A DNA stretch of 64,000 nt, from assembly GCF_000002425.4 (NCBI RefSeq), contig NC_037254.1:21827994-21891993 (forward strand). The letters are read 5' to 3'. The stretch comes from Physcomitrium patens (lineage: Eukaryota; Streptophyta; Bryopsida; Funariales; Funariaceae). The stretch's first letter is position 1. Each line of letters starts with the position of its first letter. Below the pieces are notes generated by a model. The model did no database searches. It was not told where the DNA came from and worked only from the letters and a program-made list of their open reading frames with translations. Below are positions 12,157-24,551 of the stretch, in pieces. Both the position numbers and the translations under genes were made by a program.

Positions 12157-15100
12157 ATCCCTCTTTCAAAAATGGGACTTAATTCTCTACTAAAATAAGA
12201 GCTAATATATCTCTAAAAGCTAGAAACTTATCTCTAAGAAGAGGTTTTGTGAAGATATTTGCAACTATTTGCTCCATGGAACAATATTCCAAACCAATTT
12301 GTCTTTTCTCTGCACATTGCTTAATAACATAATATTTTGTATTCCAATACTTTGTATCGCCATGGTCTGTTGGATTCTTGGCAATAGTAATAGCATTTTA
12401 ATTACTTTCATAAATAAAAATCTTTTTTGGTTCAATAATGTCATAATTCCTAATTATATAACAAAGTAACAAAGTCTCCCTTGCTGCAATAACCAAAGTT
12501 ACATAATTTGCTTTCATTGACAAAACAAAAACTAAAGATTGCTTCTTACTTGACCAAGTGATCATTGCCTTGTCCAATATAAATACATAGCCTCGTACTA
12601 AACAGCGCATCTCCATACAACCTACTCTATTTGCATCATTGTAGCCTATAAGTTACAAATTTTCTTCTTTTCTTCTATATTACAATATTAAATATTTTGT
12701 TCCTTACAAATAAAAAAATATTCATTTGATTTCTTGTCAATGTGAAACATATGGATGCACCATGTATTGAGCAAAGTGTTGACAAGCAAATGCAATGTCA
12801 TAACTTATATTATTTGTAAGATACAATAACAAACCTAAAGCTTTTTGATAAAGCTTTATACTTTTTGCATCCAAAAGATCATCATTCTCATACTTAGTGA
12901 TATGACTTTGTACTATTGATGTAGCAATTGTCTTTGCATTTTTTCTCTCAAATTCTTCCAATTTTCTATAAATATACTTGATTTTATTCAAATAAATAGT
13001 ACCATTTTTCCTATCTTGTAAAAAAATCAATGCAAAAAAAATCACCAGATTCACCAAGGTCTTTCATCTTGTAGCTCTCTTACAATTCATCTTTGTATTT
13101 CACAAGGATTTTAAAGTTCTTACTACCAATAAGTAAGTCATTATCAAAGATAATTATTGTAAGAATTAGTCTTTTAGTGTACATTGTGTACAAACAAGGA
13201 TCTAATTTTGAGCCCTCCCAATGAAGATTTAATAAAGATTTATCCAAATTCTTCTTCTATCCGCATCTAGATTGCTTAAAATCATATAAAATCTTTAACA
13301 ATTGCAACACCTTGCATTTATATTCTAATAGAACTTCCAAACCTTCTAGGATTTTCTAATAAATATCTTCTCCTTTAAGTTTGTCATTTAAATAAGTTAA
13401 AATAATATCAAGTTGTAATATATTCTAATTAAGAAAAGCAGTAATTATAATAAATATGCAAATTATTACAAGGCACGCAACTAGTGCAAAATTTTCTTCG
13501 TAATCAAGACCTTCACTTGTATAAAATACTTTGCAATCAATCATGCTTTAAAACATTCAATTAAACCATTGCTAACAAGTTTTTTCTTAAAAATCTATTT
13601 TGAATCTATAGCCTTCATATTTTTGGATAAAAATAAAAATTTCTATGTACTTTGATCTTTCAAAGAATCAAGTTTTTATTTCATGGCATGACTCCACACT
13701 TTGCAAAAAGTTGAATTCATGGCTTGCTCAATAATCTTTGATTTTGCATATTCATCAACATGACCTACATCCATTGTTTCAATCAAGAAGTCATAATTCC
13801 CTCAAATATAATTATTGTCTTTTTTTCAAGGTATGCAATGCATTCTTCTACCACTTATAATATTTGCTAAGTCAATGCGACTTATATAACAACGTCTTGG
13901 TGGTAGAAATTAAGTAGTTGCCTCCACTTTTGGTTGATGGAATTCCACTACTTCTATTGGTATAAATTTGCTTCTATTTCAATCATTTTTCTATCCAATC
14001 TATCATGCACATGTAATCATGAGGCTTGAGGTTGAGATATTTCTAATTTATTTGCATGTTGAAAATCTAGTATATCGAGATTATTTCTATTATCTATATC
14101 TTCTCTAGTTCTCTCGTGAGAAATTAGTAATTCACCAAGTAATTTATCCTTATTATTAAAAAAATCACATCTCGACTAAAGATCACCTTCTTTCTCTTTA
14201 AGTAGAAAATTTTCATATTCTTTTGCTACTTTCGAATATCTAACAAAAATACCTTTTCTTGCCTTTGTATCAAACTTTTGACGTTTTATCTTTGATATGT
14301 GATGTCAAGTAAGAAAATCAAAGCAATGAGTATTTTGAAGAAAATATTTTTTATTGTAAAAACTTTATGTGGTGTCTTACCATTGAGTCTTGCAAGTGAA
14401 AGGTGATTATAAGTCCAAGTCACAAATTTTCTTGCAAATGCTCAATACTAATGATTTAGCTTGATATCATCTAAAAGTGTTTGTACTCCTTTAAAAATAG
14501 TCCACATCATATGTTCTATTATGCCAACAAATTCGTATGTATATGCAAAGAGTAATCGTGTGCTCATTGCCTTCACCTTTAAAGTAAGAACCAACCTTAT
14601 TATTCAAGAATTTAGTACCTTGATCAGTGAGAAAAACTTTTACCTTTCTTCTAATTCTTTTTTGTGCCTTTACTTCTCAAGTCTTATAGATAGCATGTAC
14701 TTGGTCCTTATTTTGAAGAAATGCAAGGCTATAATAGCCAAAATATTCATTAATCTACACAGCTAACTATTCATGATTCATATATAGGTATTTTATCCTT
14801 CTCTCTATTAATCTTTAATCCTTCAATACAATTTATCTTCATAGCCTCTTTTATTATATGCATTGAAGTATATGCTAATGCTTGATGACATTTAATAAGT
14901 ATATAATTTGAAATAGATGAGGTAAAAATTGTGGCAAGTTCTTCAATTTCACAAGGTTTAAGGTAAGCTTTACTTGCTAATGTATCTTGTGTACATAAGT
15001 TACCTAAAGATAGAATCCAATCGACTCCATTGACATCTAAGTTAAATTTATAACCTTTCTTGTATGAAATTGAAATTAATAATAGAATATCACATGCTCC

Positions 15101-16180
15101 AAGAATCCAATGGACATCCTTCATAACTAGAAGAGTGTGTTTTTTTATAGGGCCTAAAATTGTGAAATACATCTTACTTGAATCTTGTGATTTCCTAATA
15201 CCACCATCATAGTTTTAGAGTTGGATAGTTGTATTTTTATTAAAATTGAGGAGCTTACTCTTTGGATGTGTACATCTATTGCATTATTAATTTGTATATA
15301 ATGTCGTAATTGAGACAACAATGCAATCATTGTTTTTGAATTAAATGATATCTCTTGAGCTAAAAGAACAATAGCAACGCCAACATTTACTATACCATTG
15401 CTATTTGTTTTAGGACATTATATATCACGTCACCAATGCCCTTTCTGTCTACAATCCTTATAAGTACTTCTAGAATTATCAATCTTAGTCTTCTATTTTT
15501 ATTGTGGATGGTGCTTCTTTAAGAATTCTTTTCCTCTTGCATACACTACTTAAGTAGAAAATAGAAAACTAGTCTTCTTCTTTCTTTACATTTCTTCTTC
15601 AAAAAGAATAAATTATACAATCTCTTTTGTGATTTCTTTTTTTTACTCAATGCAATCAATTGAATAAGTAGATCTCAAAATTTTAGTAATGTGGTGAGTA
15701 TAAGAAATATCATGTTTTATTTATCTTTTTCACCATTGGCTTCAATATATTGATTCCTAAGATCAAAAATCTCTCTAAAAAAATCTCCATACATTCTTTA
15801 TCTATATATTAAAGATTACATAATTTCTTTATTAAAAATATCTCAATAATAATTCTTAAGGACTTATAGATTTTAGCCAATATGTTCTACATTTCCTTTG
15901 TAATATTATATTTGCTTATATGAATTAATTGAAAATGCTTAACTTTGAATGCAATCAATGCTTGTACTTTTTCTTTGCTTGATTTCTATTTTAATTTTTC
16001 ATCAATATTTCTATGGTATTTTAATGTCTTGTCTATATGCATGTAAAGCTTGCAAATATGCATCAAGTGTTTCATAATAAATACCAATATGCCATAGTTT
16101 TTTTCATCTAATCAATCAATACAATGGTCCATTAAAGATGCCATTGAAAAATATAATTAATGTAATAACAACAAATAATT
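12157..16180 (-). pseudogene. Ty1/copia retrotransposon relic (gag-pol, minus strand)
   Basis: From 5' to 3' on the minus strand I see a degraded gag start near 16156, then a zinc-knuckle remnant near 15420-15480 (YKDCRQKGHW). Protease and GAG-pre-integrase remnants follow at 14771-15172 (VDWILSLG), then integrase shadows at 13560-14770. Reverse transcriptase C-terminus is at 12737-13057 (ALGLLLYLTNNISYDIAFACQ) and RNase H at 12398-12616 (GYVFILDKAMITWSSKKQS). A purine tract GAAAGAGGGA lies next to TGTTGAATG at 12157, marking the PPT and the start of the 3' LTR. Many stops and frameshifts show that it is long dead. The matching 5' LTR was not recognised. Confidence 0.8.
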
Positions 16181-16407
16181 ATAAGAGAAAAATTAGCAAA
16201 TAATCTACAAAATGTAATATTTGAAGAATAGAAGTACTAAGCTATATTGGAGCAAAAAAGGCTTGTCTTCACCACCAGCAACAAATGGAATTTAATTAAG
16301 TAAAAACCAATATCAATAGAATTGAATTCCAATTCTAGCAGCTTTAGTAATTCTAGCAACTCTAGCAAGTCTTTGGCTTTGGCAATATTCTAGTGGCAAT
16401 GGAGTTC

Positions 16408-16986
16408 TGGGATCAAGCAAATCATGTAAGTTTTTATCTACAAAAAACATCTAATTGTATTCAAATTAATATTCATCTACAACATTATTCATCTAAAATG
16501 ATATTCATCTAAAGCACTCTTCATAATATCTTTTAGAAAAGCTTCCTAGAAGCTTCATAGATACAATTTTGACTTTATACATATTTGTAATTAATTGGTA
16601 GGTTTGAAACTTGGTCAACAAGTTAATTACGTGTTACATTTGTTGGTAGTTTGTAGAACAAGCTAACTATGTGGTGCATATATAGAAAACTTGCCTTGCA
16701 AGTTTAGTCATATGTCTTACAAAGTCATCACGTATTAGAGGTTCTATAGAACAACCTTACACAGGTCTTAGTTGCATAGTATAGATGGAAAGAAGAGTGA
16801 AGCCTTCTTTACTCTTATTAATACTTGTCTAATCCTTAGACTTGTTTCAAGACTTTCTAATCTTGTTGTCTTTGGCAATAGCCATTCTAATTTAATATTA
16901 TATCATATTTGAGTGATTTTCTAATCTTTTTGAATGACATAAGAATATATTGATCTTTTAATTCTTTGAGGTTCATGTCCTTAATA
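16408..16986 (+). repeat. Solo LTR, related to gypsy elements 1 and 3, opposite orientation
   Basis: The reverse complement of this interval aligns along its length with the LTR at 37145-37705. Shared blocks include GAATGGCTATTGCCAAA, TAGCTTGTTCTACAA (against TAGCTTGATCTTCAA) and the AAGCTTCTAGGAAGCTT-type end. No gag or pol lies beside it, so it is a solo LTR. It is more diverged than the LTRs of elements 1 and 3, and no target-site duplication can be seen. Confidence 0.75.
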
Positions 16987-17055
16987 ACTAGGCACCATAA
17001 TTCAATAATTTATTAGATTTAAGCATTCATGATTCTTTAAAGAGCTACTTAATTT

Positions 17056-17056
<1 letters not shown>

Positions 17057-17091
<35 letters not shown>
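17057..17091. repeat. (TA)n microsatellite
   Basis: Uninterrupted TA dinucleotides. Similar tracts occur at 18985-19008, 19338-19361, 24513-24547, 36551-36568 and 63304-63328. Confidence 0.95.
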
Positions 17092-17095
<4 letters not shown>

Positions 17096-17189
17096 TTTTA
17101 CTTCTTAATTTTTTCTATAACATATTTTATAAACAAACACAAATAATGATTATATTAATACAAGGTATTTGACTCTTCTTTATTTAAAA

Positions 17190-17493
17190 ATTCTTTCCAA
17201 CTTCATATTAACTCCTCTTAGAGTGAATAAGAGCTTTTTGAAAAGATAACAAAGAGAGGAATCATTCCTTAAAATCTTTAAATAAAATACCAAAAATACT
17301 CTAAAAAATCTACCAAAAAAACCCTGATGAAGATCTTGAAAAGAATCTAGCTCTATTTTTTAATTCTAAAACACACTTCATCTTCATGCTAATTCTTCTT
17401 AAAGCGAGTGAGATCTTTTGGAAAAGCTAATAAAAAAAGGAACTACTTCTCAAAATTTTCAAATAAAATACTAAAAATACTTTGAAAAAATTC
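17190..17493. repeat. Diverged tandem duplication
   Basis: Segments 17190-17310 and 17362-17493 are similar throughout, sharing the order AACTCCTCTTAGAGTGA / AATTCTTCTTAAAGCGA, then GAAAAG...AAGAGAGGAA / AAAAAAGGAA, then AAATAAAATAC.AAAAATAC. The offset is about 180 bp. Neither half shows coding sense. Confidence 0.65.
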
Positions 17494-17779
17494 CTAAAGA
17501 ATGGCTAGCTATATCTAAAGAGAGAGAGCTCGAGCAAAGGAGAGAGAGGTCCAAAAGTCAACTCAAGTTGATACCACTCCACTTCAGCCCATGTCTCTTT
17601 ACTTTACCACCATACGACTCTATCTCAAGTCCATATCAAAGCACATATCTTTGGAAAAAAAAAACTATTAATATCTATAATAATCTTTATTTTTTTATAT
17701 CTTTATTATAAAAAAAATTATAATATTTTATCTTAATTTTACATATTATGCCACTTCTTAACACAACAATGCCTTATAT

Positions 17780-18240
17780 TCTTGTATAATGAGCTTTTTC
17801 AAAAAATTTAAGCCTCTAAATCTTTTTTTCAACTTTTTAAATTTTTTATACTTTAAAAAAAGTCAATTCTTTCAATAAAATCAAATTCTCTAATCTATTT
17901 AGAAATTCTTGCAAAGTCTCAAATTTTCAAATATATAGCTTCTCCAAGCATGTTAAGCTACCAAATTCTTTCAAAAACTTTTTCAACTTCCTATATTTTG
18001 AGAAATCTAATTCTTCTAATGAAACCAATTCTTCAATCTACTTGGAAAGTCTTCCAAAGCTTCATATTTATGTATATTTAGCTTCTCTATAGGTGTTAAG
18101 TATCCAATTCTATTTAATATCACCTTCAACCTATTATATTTAGTAATTTTTAATTCTTTCAAAAAATTAGTTTTATCCATCTTTATGTAAATTCTTCTAG
18201 TAACAAATAATTTTCAAGATGAAAGAAAATCAAAAGTGTC
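17780..18240 (-). pseudogene. Leucine-rich-repeat relic, NB-LRR type
   Basis: On the minus strand, with one frameshift and several stops allowed, the reading gives regular LRRs of about 23-24 residues. Recognisable pieces are KELKITKYNRLKVI, IGYLTPIEKLNIHKYEALED, SLEELDFSKYRKLKKF, FGSLTCLEKLYI and LENLILLKELTFFKV. The L..L.L..C..L..LP pattern with 'GSLTCLEKL' linkers is typical of the LRR domain of plant NB-LRR disease-resistance genes. No NB-ARC P-loop or kinase-2 motif was found upstream (higher coordinates), so only the LRR part survives. It is clearly non-functional. Confidence 0.7.
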
Positions 18241-19750
18241 ATGATATACAACTTATTTATCAATTATTTTATATTTATATAATTGATTAGATATAAACTT
18301 ATTAATGGTAATAATTTATATCTATCATTTGAAAAAAATTCAAAAAGCTATAGTTGTGAAGATGAATTGCATGCATTTGACTAATAGCCTTATGTTTGGT
18401 AAATGTTTCAAAACCTATCAATAGTGTCTTTTTGAGTTTTAATTATATAGTCTTCATTTAAAAAGTACATGACCAAACATCAAAGTTTTGATGTTTGTTC
18501 TACAGGAGTTGAAATAAGTTGCAAGAAAGAGGATCTATAAAAAAAAATTTAAGAACATGTCATCAAATATTAAAAGACTTGAAAGAAGAGATTAATGGAA
18601 GAAATTCATATGCACCTTGTATTTGTGTAAAAAATATACAAGGACTTTTGTTCAATAAAAAATAGGGTGGAATAACAAGCATATGGAGCATCAACTTCAA
18701 CAAGCAAGCGAGCACAAAAGTTCCTAAGCATGTCAATAAGCTTTGATATAAGAAAAACAATTTTTCTATGATAGTTGAGAGCAAGATGACATAAGTAATT
18801 TTCACCTAATATTTGAATTTATTTCACAATGTACATTGGTTTTTTTCATAATAGAGTAGAAGATAGAGGTATGGATAGAGTGATGTTAAAAAAGACTAAT
18901 GGTAGTACATATTAAAAGAAAGAATTTTAGTAAATATTCTCTTGAAGAATGGATATTAAAAAAAAAATTATTACAAAACAAATCATATATATATATATAT
19001 ATATATATTTTAAAATTTATGATATATATATAATATTTATATTTTTAATATTTCTTTAAATAATGGTTGTAATACAAAAAAGATAATAAGAACTTTATAA
19101 TAGTGTCTAAGACTTTTATAGATTTTATACTCTAAAACATAAAATATAGAAAAAAGGATTTATCTCTTCTTATTCTAAAATGCAAAGAATCATCTTGTCT
19201 AGAAATAAAAGCATAAACATATTAATTACAAACGTAGGCAATGACTAAAGGTTGTATATACAAAGAATTTATTGTTGTTTTTATGATGTATATATGACAA
19301 TAGAGCACTCATTTTTCTTTAAAATGCATATGTTTAAATATATATATATATATATATATATGATGAAACTATAAAAGTCAGAATATTTAGAAGCAGTTCC
19401 ATAGAGAATTGATGTTTTATTGAGTAGTACAATGGAATTAAAGGACAGAAAAAAACCACTCCATTGATGAAGTTGCATCACCATCCATCCGACGCTCTTG
19501 GCAAGTAGTGGGATCTCGTCGAATCATCCTAAGTTGGTAGCAAATTCTCCCGCCGATTAGGGCTCGGCTGCCCCATCTCAACCAAAACAAACCACGGACG
19601 GATTCATCTCGCAAGGAGGGAGGGAGTATGGTGCGGCAGATTAGACTCTTTCCGCAAAGTATGTTTGTCCAAGGATGGAGTAGTTTAGATTCCCGGCCAG
19701 GCTGCATTCCCGACGTCGCACACCTGATTCGGACGATGTGGTACGAGTCA
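18241..19750. other. AT-rich spacer
   Basis: No supportable gene is present. It contains a 10-bp-arm palindrome at 18475-18496 and two (TA)n tracts. GC content rises abruptly from about 19440 towards the BBD promoter. The minus-strand open frame at 19438-19782 has no family similarity. Confidence 0.45.
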
Positions 19751-19753
19751 GGT

Positions 19754-19779
19754 GTGCATCGTACCGGTCCACGATGCAC
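19754..19779. repeat. Short stem-loop upstream of BBD
   Basis: GTGCATCGT is followed by an 8-base loop and ACGATGCAC, its exact reverse complement. It lies about 200 bp upstream of the TATA box of the BBD gene. A regulatory role is only a possibility. Confidence 0.6.
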
Positions 19780-19960
19780 CATACTTGTGGATTAATTAGT
19801 TAATTACCTGTGATATTGAATGTGGATTAAATTGCTCTGCGCGTTGCTCTGAATTCATAGCACGAGCTCCGGCGCTGCTCGGCCCTGGCCATCTCGCCAC
19901 GAGCTTCTCGAATTCCAGCTCGATAAGTTCTGCCACGCTGCTGTAATTGTTGGAATTCGA

Positions 19961-19970
19961 TATAAATACA
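19961..19970 (+). promoter_or_regulatory. TATA box of the BBD gene
   Basis: TATAAATACA matches the plant TATA consensus and lies 415 bp upstream of the chosen ATG. Transcription would be expected to start near 19990-20000, giving a leader of roughly 380 nt unless it is spliced. Confidence 0.6.
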
Positions 19971-20070
19971 ACCATCGTCCAGGGTCAGGACGAAAAGTAG
20001 ACGAATCGTCGGAAATGAGACGAATGGGAGCGTTCGTTCGTCGTAGCGGTGAATAGGGGAGAGTGTCCAC

Positions 20071-20316
20071 ATGCCTGCCATGAAGGAGGGAGGGGGTCCT
20101 CGAGTCGTCGTCGGCGTTCACAGCAGGAAATTTCAATTCATAAGCTCTCGTCGCGTAGACGTGGAGGCGAATTTGCACGCCGTGGCCTTCGTCACCGTCG
20201 GATCGAGGTTCGTGCGCCGCTTTTTACTTTTGTTTTTTTTCTCTGGCGATGGACGTGGTTGGAAAGCGCAGGTGATTTCTGTGAGGGATCGGTGTGAGGG
20301 AAGGTTACAAGTTTGA
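20071..20316 (+). other. Upstream ORF in the BBD leader
   Basis: An ATG at 20071 opens an 81-codon frame ending at TGA 20314-20316, 60 bases before the BBD start and in a different frame from it. It has no family similarity. If the leader is unspliced, this uORF would be met first by scanning ribosomes and could lower BBD translation. A leader intron is also possible: there are polypyrimidine-AG sites near 20269 and 20349. Confidence 0.4.
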
Positions 20317-20375
20317 TTTCTCGCGAAGAGGATTTTTGCATTTTGGCAGGGAGAAAGGAATATTGGATTTGGTTT

Positions 20376-21395
20376 ATGGAGACTCTGCGAGCCGTGCATC
20401 ATGTGGTTGGCCTGAAGGCCGGCGGTGCGGGTGCATCCCGATTTGTGGTCATGGGGTGCAATTCGGCTCAGTTTTGGGGGTTAAGGAGTGTCGCGCATGG
20501 GGTTTCGGGAAATTTGAGGCACGAGCGGGCGGTGTGGAAGAGGATCGGCGAGGTGCGGAGGGTTAAGAGGAGGGGTGCATTTTATGCGGCGTACGAGAGC
20601 TCGAGCGGTGGGAATAGTCATGTCGAAGATGGAGGCAACGGCGGGGGTAACGGTACGAGCGAATATCTGGAAGCCCAGGTTATGGACGCTGTGAGCATGG
20701 TTCCATTTCATGGCAAGTTGCTCATGACACTAGGAAACGGGAGAGAGATGGAGGTTGATCACATCAATCCTGCCAAGGGTCGATTGCTTTACAAATCCAG
20801 CACACCGACGATCTTCTTGAAGGTCACGGATGGGTCGAATTTGATGTTGCCAATTGTAGTGGGCGAGGCGGCTGTGAGTATGCTCATGAGGGCGTTGCAC
20901 GATGATGAACATGTCGGTCGGCCAAATTACTACGCTCTCATGCGTGATATGGTGGAGACTCTGCGTTATGAGCCGAGAATGGTTAGGATAACCGATAGAG
21001 TTGTAGACACTTACTACGCCAGGATCTATATGGGCAAGCCTGGTGAGGATGACATTGTGAGCGTGGATGCAAGGCCGTCGGATGCAATCAACTACGCGGT
21101 ACGTTGCAAGATTCCGATTTATGTGAATAGCAGCATCATTAAGGCGGATGCTGTGCGGCCTGTGACGGAGGTTGAGCTCACTAAGAGGATAGAGCTCTAT
21201 TTACCGAGGAAAAGAAACCTTATTTTGAGAGAACCTTTTTCTTCGTATCAACCAGATGTTTTCCAAGATGAGATGGCTATGGTGGTCTGCATGCTCGTTG
21301 CTGCTCAGCAGGAGCGCTATGCTGATGCAATTCGATGGAGAGACGAACTTGCGAGACTTCGTGCAGATTTCAAGGGAAAGCTGCAGCGATTTTAA
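20376..21395 (+). CDS. BBD: Bifunctional nuclease in basal defense response (BBD), BFN domain + UVR motif
   Basis: A 339-aa protein in a single exon. The N-terminal ~90 residues are basic and low in complexity, possibly a transit or targeting region, including a glycine/serine-rich linker with GGNGGGNG. The bifunctional nuclease (DUF151/BFN) domain spans about residues 99-255, with LMLPIVVGEAAVSMLMRAL and VDARPSDAINYAVRCKIPIY, the family's most conserved block. A C-terminal UVR motif lies at about 311-330 (QQERYADAIRWRDELARLRA). Arabidopsis AtBBD1 and the wasabi homologue have the same order and nearly the same length, and are DNase/RNase proteins linked to basal defence and ABA signalling. 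The ATG at 20376 is the first in frame: the frame is open upstream to 20313 without an ATG. Function is inferred from family membership. Confidence 0.93.
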   Translation: METLRAVHHVVGLKAGGAGASRFVVMGCNSAQFWGLRSVAHGVSGNLRHERAVWKRIGEVRRVKRRGAFYAAYESSSGGNSHVEDGGNGGGNGTSEYLEAQVMDAVSMVPFHGKLLMTLGNGREMEVDHINPAKGRLLYKSSTPTIFLKVTDGSNLMLPIVVGEAAVSMLMRALHDDEHVGRPNYYALMRDMVETLRYEPRMVRITDRVVDTYYARIYMGKPGEDDIVSVDARPSDAINYAVRCKIPIYVNSSIIKADAVRPVTEVELTKRIELYLPRKRNLILREPFSSYQPDVFQDEMAMVVCMLVAAQQERYADAIRWRDELARLRADFKGKLQRF

Positions 21396-24300
21396 TTGTC
21401 TATTTGGAGCAAGCCTACGGGAGGCTAATTCTTGCTAATATTTGCTCTCATGTATAGAACTTCCAGTTTGATTTACATATAGATCTTGTCATGTTAGGAT
21501 AATTCGTGTGAATAATGTGAAACGAAAGGCGACAGAAAACCTAAACCAATTTTCTTGTAATATACGTCAATTCGAAAACTGCTAGCTTCTCGTGCTCTGA
21601 TTCCCTTGTTTGTTTCACATACATGATGATCACCTGCGAACTTCGTTGACAGCTTCCTCATATTGTTTAATTGTGGAATGCTTTCTTCTATCACCTCTTG
21701 GTGTTGGGGCTTCTGCTGTGCAGATTCTACATCCGGTACCCAGTAGACATTTTTGTCTAGCATCCAAGTAGATACTTGCTGCAATTTCTAGCTCGTTCCA
21801 ACATTCCCTGTTGCAACAGAAGACCCAATCGATCTTATTTTTCAGCGAAGTAGAGTTTGTGAGCATGGAACTTCTCAGACTCATCTCTCGCTCTTTTTTC
21901 CCCATTTTGTTTATTCCTACTAGGCTTTCACGTAACCCTAGTTTGTTCTGGATATAATAATTGAAGAATTTGCGGCATTTGTTGTTTTTCCTTGCATCTC
22001 CTTGTAGCCTTACGGCTGTAAGTGGACTGTGTCGTTGAGTTGGAAACAAAAACATGTTTTGCATGCATGGTGTAGGTACAAATGTATTTTTTATACAATC
22101 TAAAGTCAATATACAAAACATGTTACTTGCAAAACATTATTCTCTTTGATATTTCCTAAAATATATTATCAATTAATAGAAACTTTGAATTGCTGATTTT
22201 GAGAAAAAGAAAATCATACAAAGTGAACATTCATACAAAGAAATTTCCTTGGTAAATACAAACACATTTCTTAATGTTGAAATTGCTCAAAATCGAAATT
22301 TTTGTGTGGGTTATTTACTGGAGTCTCTAGATTTTGGTTTTGTTTAAAACAATTATCACTATATCTCATCTAAACTACAACATTAACCAAATACCTTATA
22401 TAAAACCATCTAGTAAGTATGTTTTTTATTTTATTTTTATTTTGTGCTATGAGAGCTTTTTAGTACAACCTACTAAATTAGGTGATATACTTTGTTAGTA
22501 TTGCTACTACAAATTAAAAAAATCAGGATAAATCAATGTAAGGAATTATTTCTTGATAGTTTGAAATATATTCTTGACAGAATTTTGCTAAGTCTTATTC
22601 TAAATCATTAGAATAACAATTTTTGGATTGAAATATTAGAAATGATTAAATTATTGGTTAAATATTTATGAATAAAATAATATAAAAAATAATTTATTTT
22701 TATTACAAATAGTAAGAATTTTTAATAGAAAACGTTTCTAAGATCTTTATTTTTTATATATTACCATAAAAAATTCTTACACATTATTTTTTACTACCTT
22801 CTTCAAAGTTCTTTCTGTACATGGAAATTTTTGTAGAAACAATCTCAAACAACTTATGCACTTGCAACACCACAACTTTTTGTAATTGTTTTCTTTTAAG
22901 AAAAAAATGGTAATTTTTTAGATCATAAAACACCTATGATACTACTTAGTCACATTAATATTACATATAAAAATTAGAATATAAAAACCTACAAATTACT
23001 TTTAAATAAATATTTATATTATAATATTAAAAAAATATTGTATACAATATTTTAAGAATTCTTATATACAAAAATAATGTATTCTTTTAAATTCAAAAAA
23101 ATATAAAAAGACATAAAAACCACCTTATTATAAAATATAATAAAATAAAGAAAATTGAATCATATTTTCATATAGTTTAAAACTATTTATAAATTAAAAA
23201 TCATTATAATTCATACTAAAGTAATCTATAAATATTTTTTTATATATAAATTTGAAAATCAAATATTAAAAAAAATCACTAAAATTATCTATTTTTATTC
23301 ATTTAAAAATACTAAAAAATCATGTTTATATTATCATATTTTAATTTTAATATATATATTATCATATTATTGCATATAGATTCAAGTCAATTAAAAGTTA
23401 TTTTGTATTTAATTAGTCATCTTTTGGCTGATTTAATAGCCAAAAATGTTTATTAAAATATAATATAATAAAATTATAAAGCATTTAATTATTTTGAGAT
23501 GAGGTTTGAAACATGCTATGAGAATTTTTATTTTAAAAAATTTATACCTCTATTAATCTAAAAATAAGCTAATTAGAAAAACCATTTTTTTTGTTTTAGA
23601 TTAATTTTAAATTTAAAAAAGCATACAATATATCTAAAAAAAAAATCAAGTTTTAACTAATCAATGTCTCTACTTAATATTTTGCAATTTAAGATTTATA
23701 TTGAAGCATCTCTAATTTAACTCAAATTCATGGATTTGAATTAATTAGTAGAGATACTAATTCATTCATATAGACCTTACGACAAGAAAATATATATTCA
23801 AACTTGCTGTGACTTTGAAATAAAAACAATTAAATTTAAAAAATAAAAATAAAAAATATATCACAAAATATTTGATAATGCTTGAGGATGTTCTAAAGGC
23901 TAACAACATTTTTTGACAAACATTTGAATTCGTAAAAAAAACTTATTGAATAAGTCTCAAATAATCAAAAAAAATTATTTGTTATTTTTACAAAAAAAAC
24001 CTTTTGGTAAGTACATATCTACCATTTCAACAAAAAACTTAGTCAAAGTTCAAAAGATGGCATATTTTTATAATTAAAACTTTGCACCTTTAAGTATAAT
24101 TATTGATAAACTAAAATAATATTAAAAATAAGAATAATTGCAAATAAAAATCAAAGAAAATAAATAAAAACATCAATTTAGTACTTTAAAATTTTAAAAT
24201 TTTAAAAATATTATTAAAAAGAAGAAAAAAATGGATAAAATAAATAATATAATATGAGGATCTTAGAATAAAAAGATGAACTACTTTGCTAAGTTGTTGT

Positions 24301-24508
24301 AATAAAGTACCTTAAAATAGTAGTAGCACTAAAACACCACAACTAAATTATAAAACTATATTTGACAACATGCTACAAATTTCATATGCAACCACTATTG
24401 CACTTTTAAATATATTATTTGCATAAAGAAGATTAAAAGCATATAGAAGTATGTGGCAATTGTGATACATCATGTACTAAAAATATATAAATTTATCTTC
24501 TCTAATAA

Positions 24509-24551
<43 letters not shown>

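Noticed and set aside
14461..14766. 101-codon plus-strand frame
   Set aside because: It is the antisense shadow of the copia integrase on the minus strand.
18563..18805. 80-codon minus-strand hydrophobic frame as a membrane protein
   Set aside because: Hydrophobicity follows from T-rich codons in AT-rich DNA; no family resemblance.
21494..22121. Minus-strand frames downstream of BBD as genes
   Set aside because: No domain, and the region is the expected 3' end of the BBD transcript grading into AT-rich DNA.
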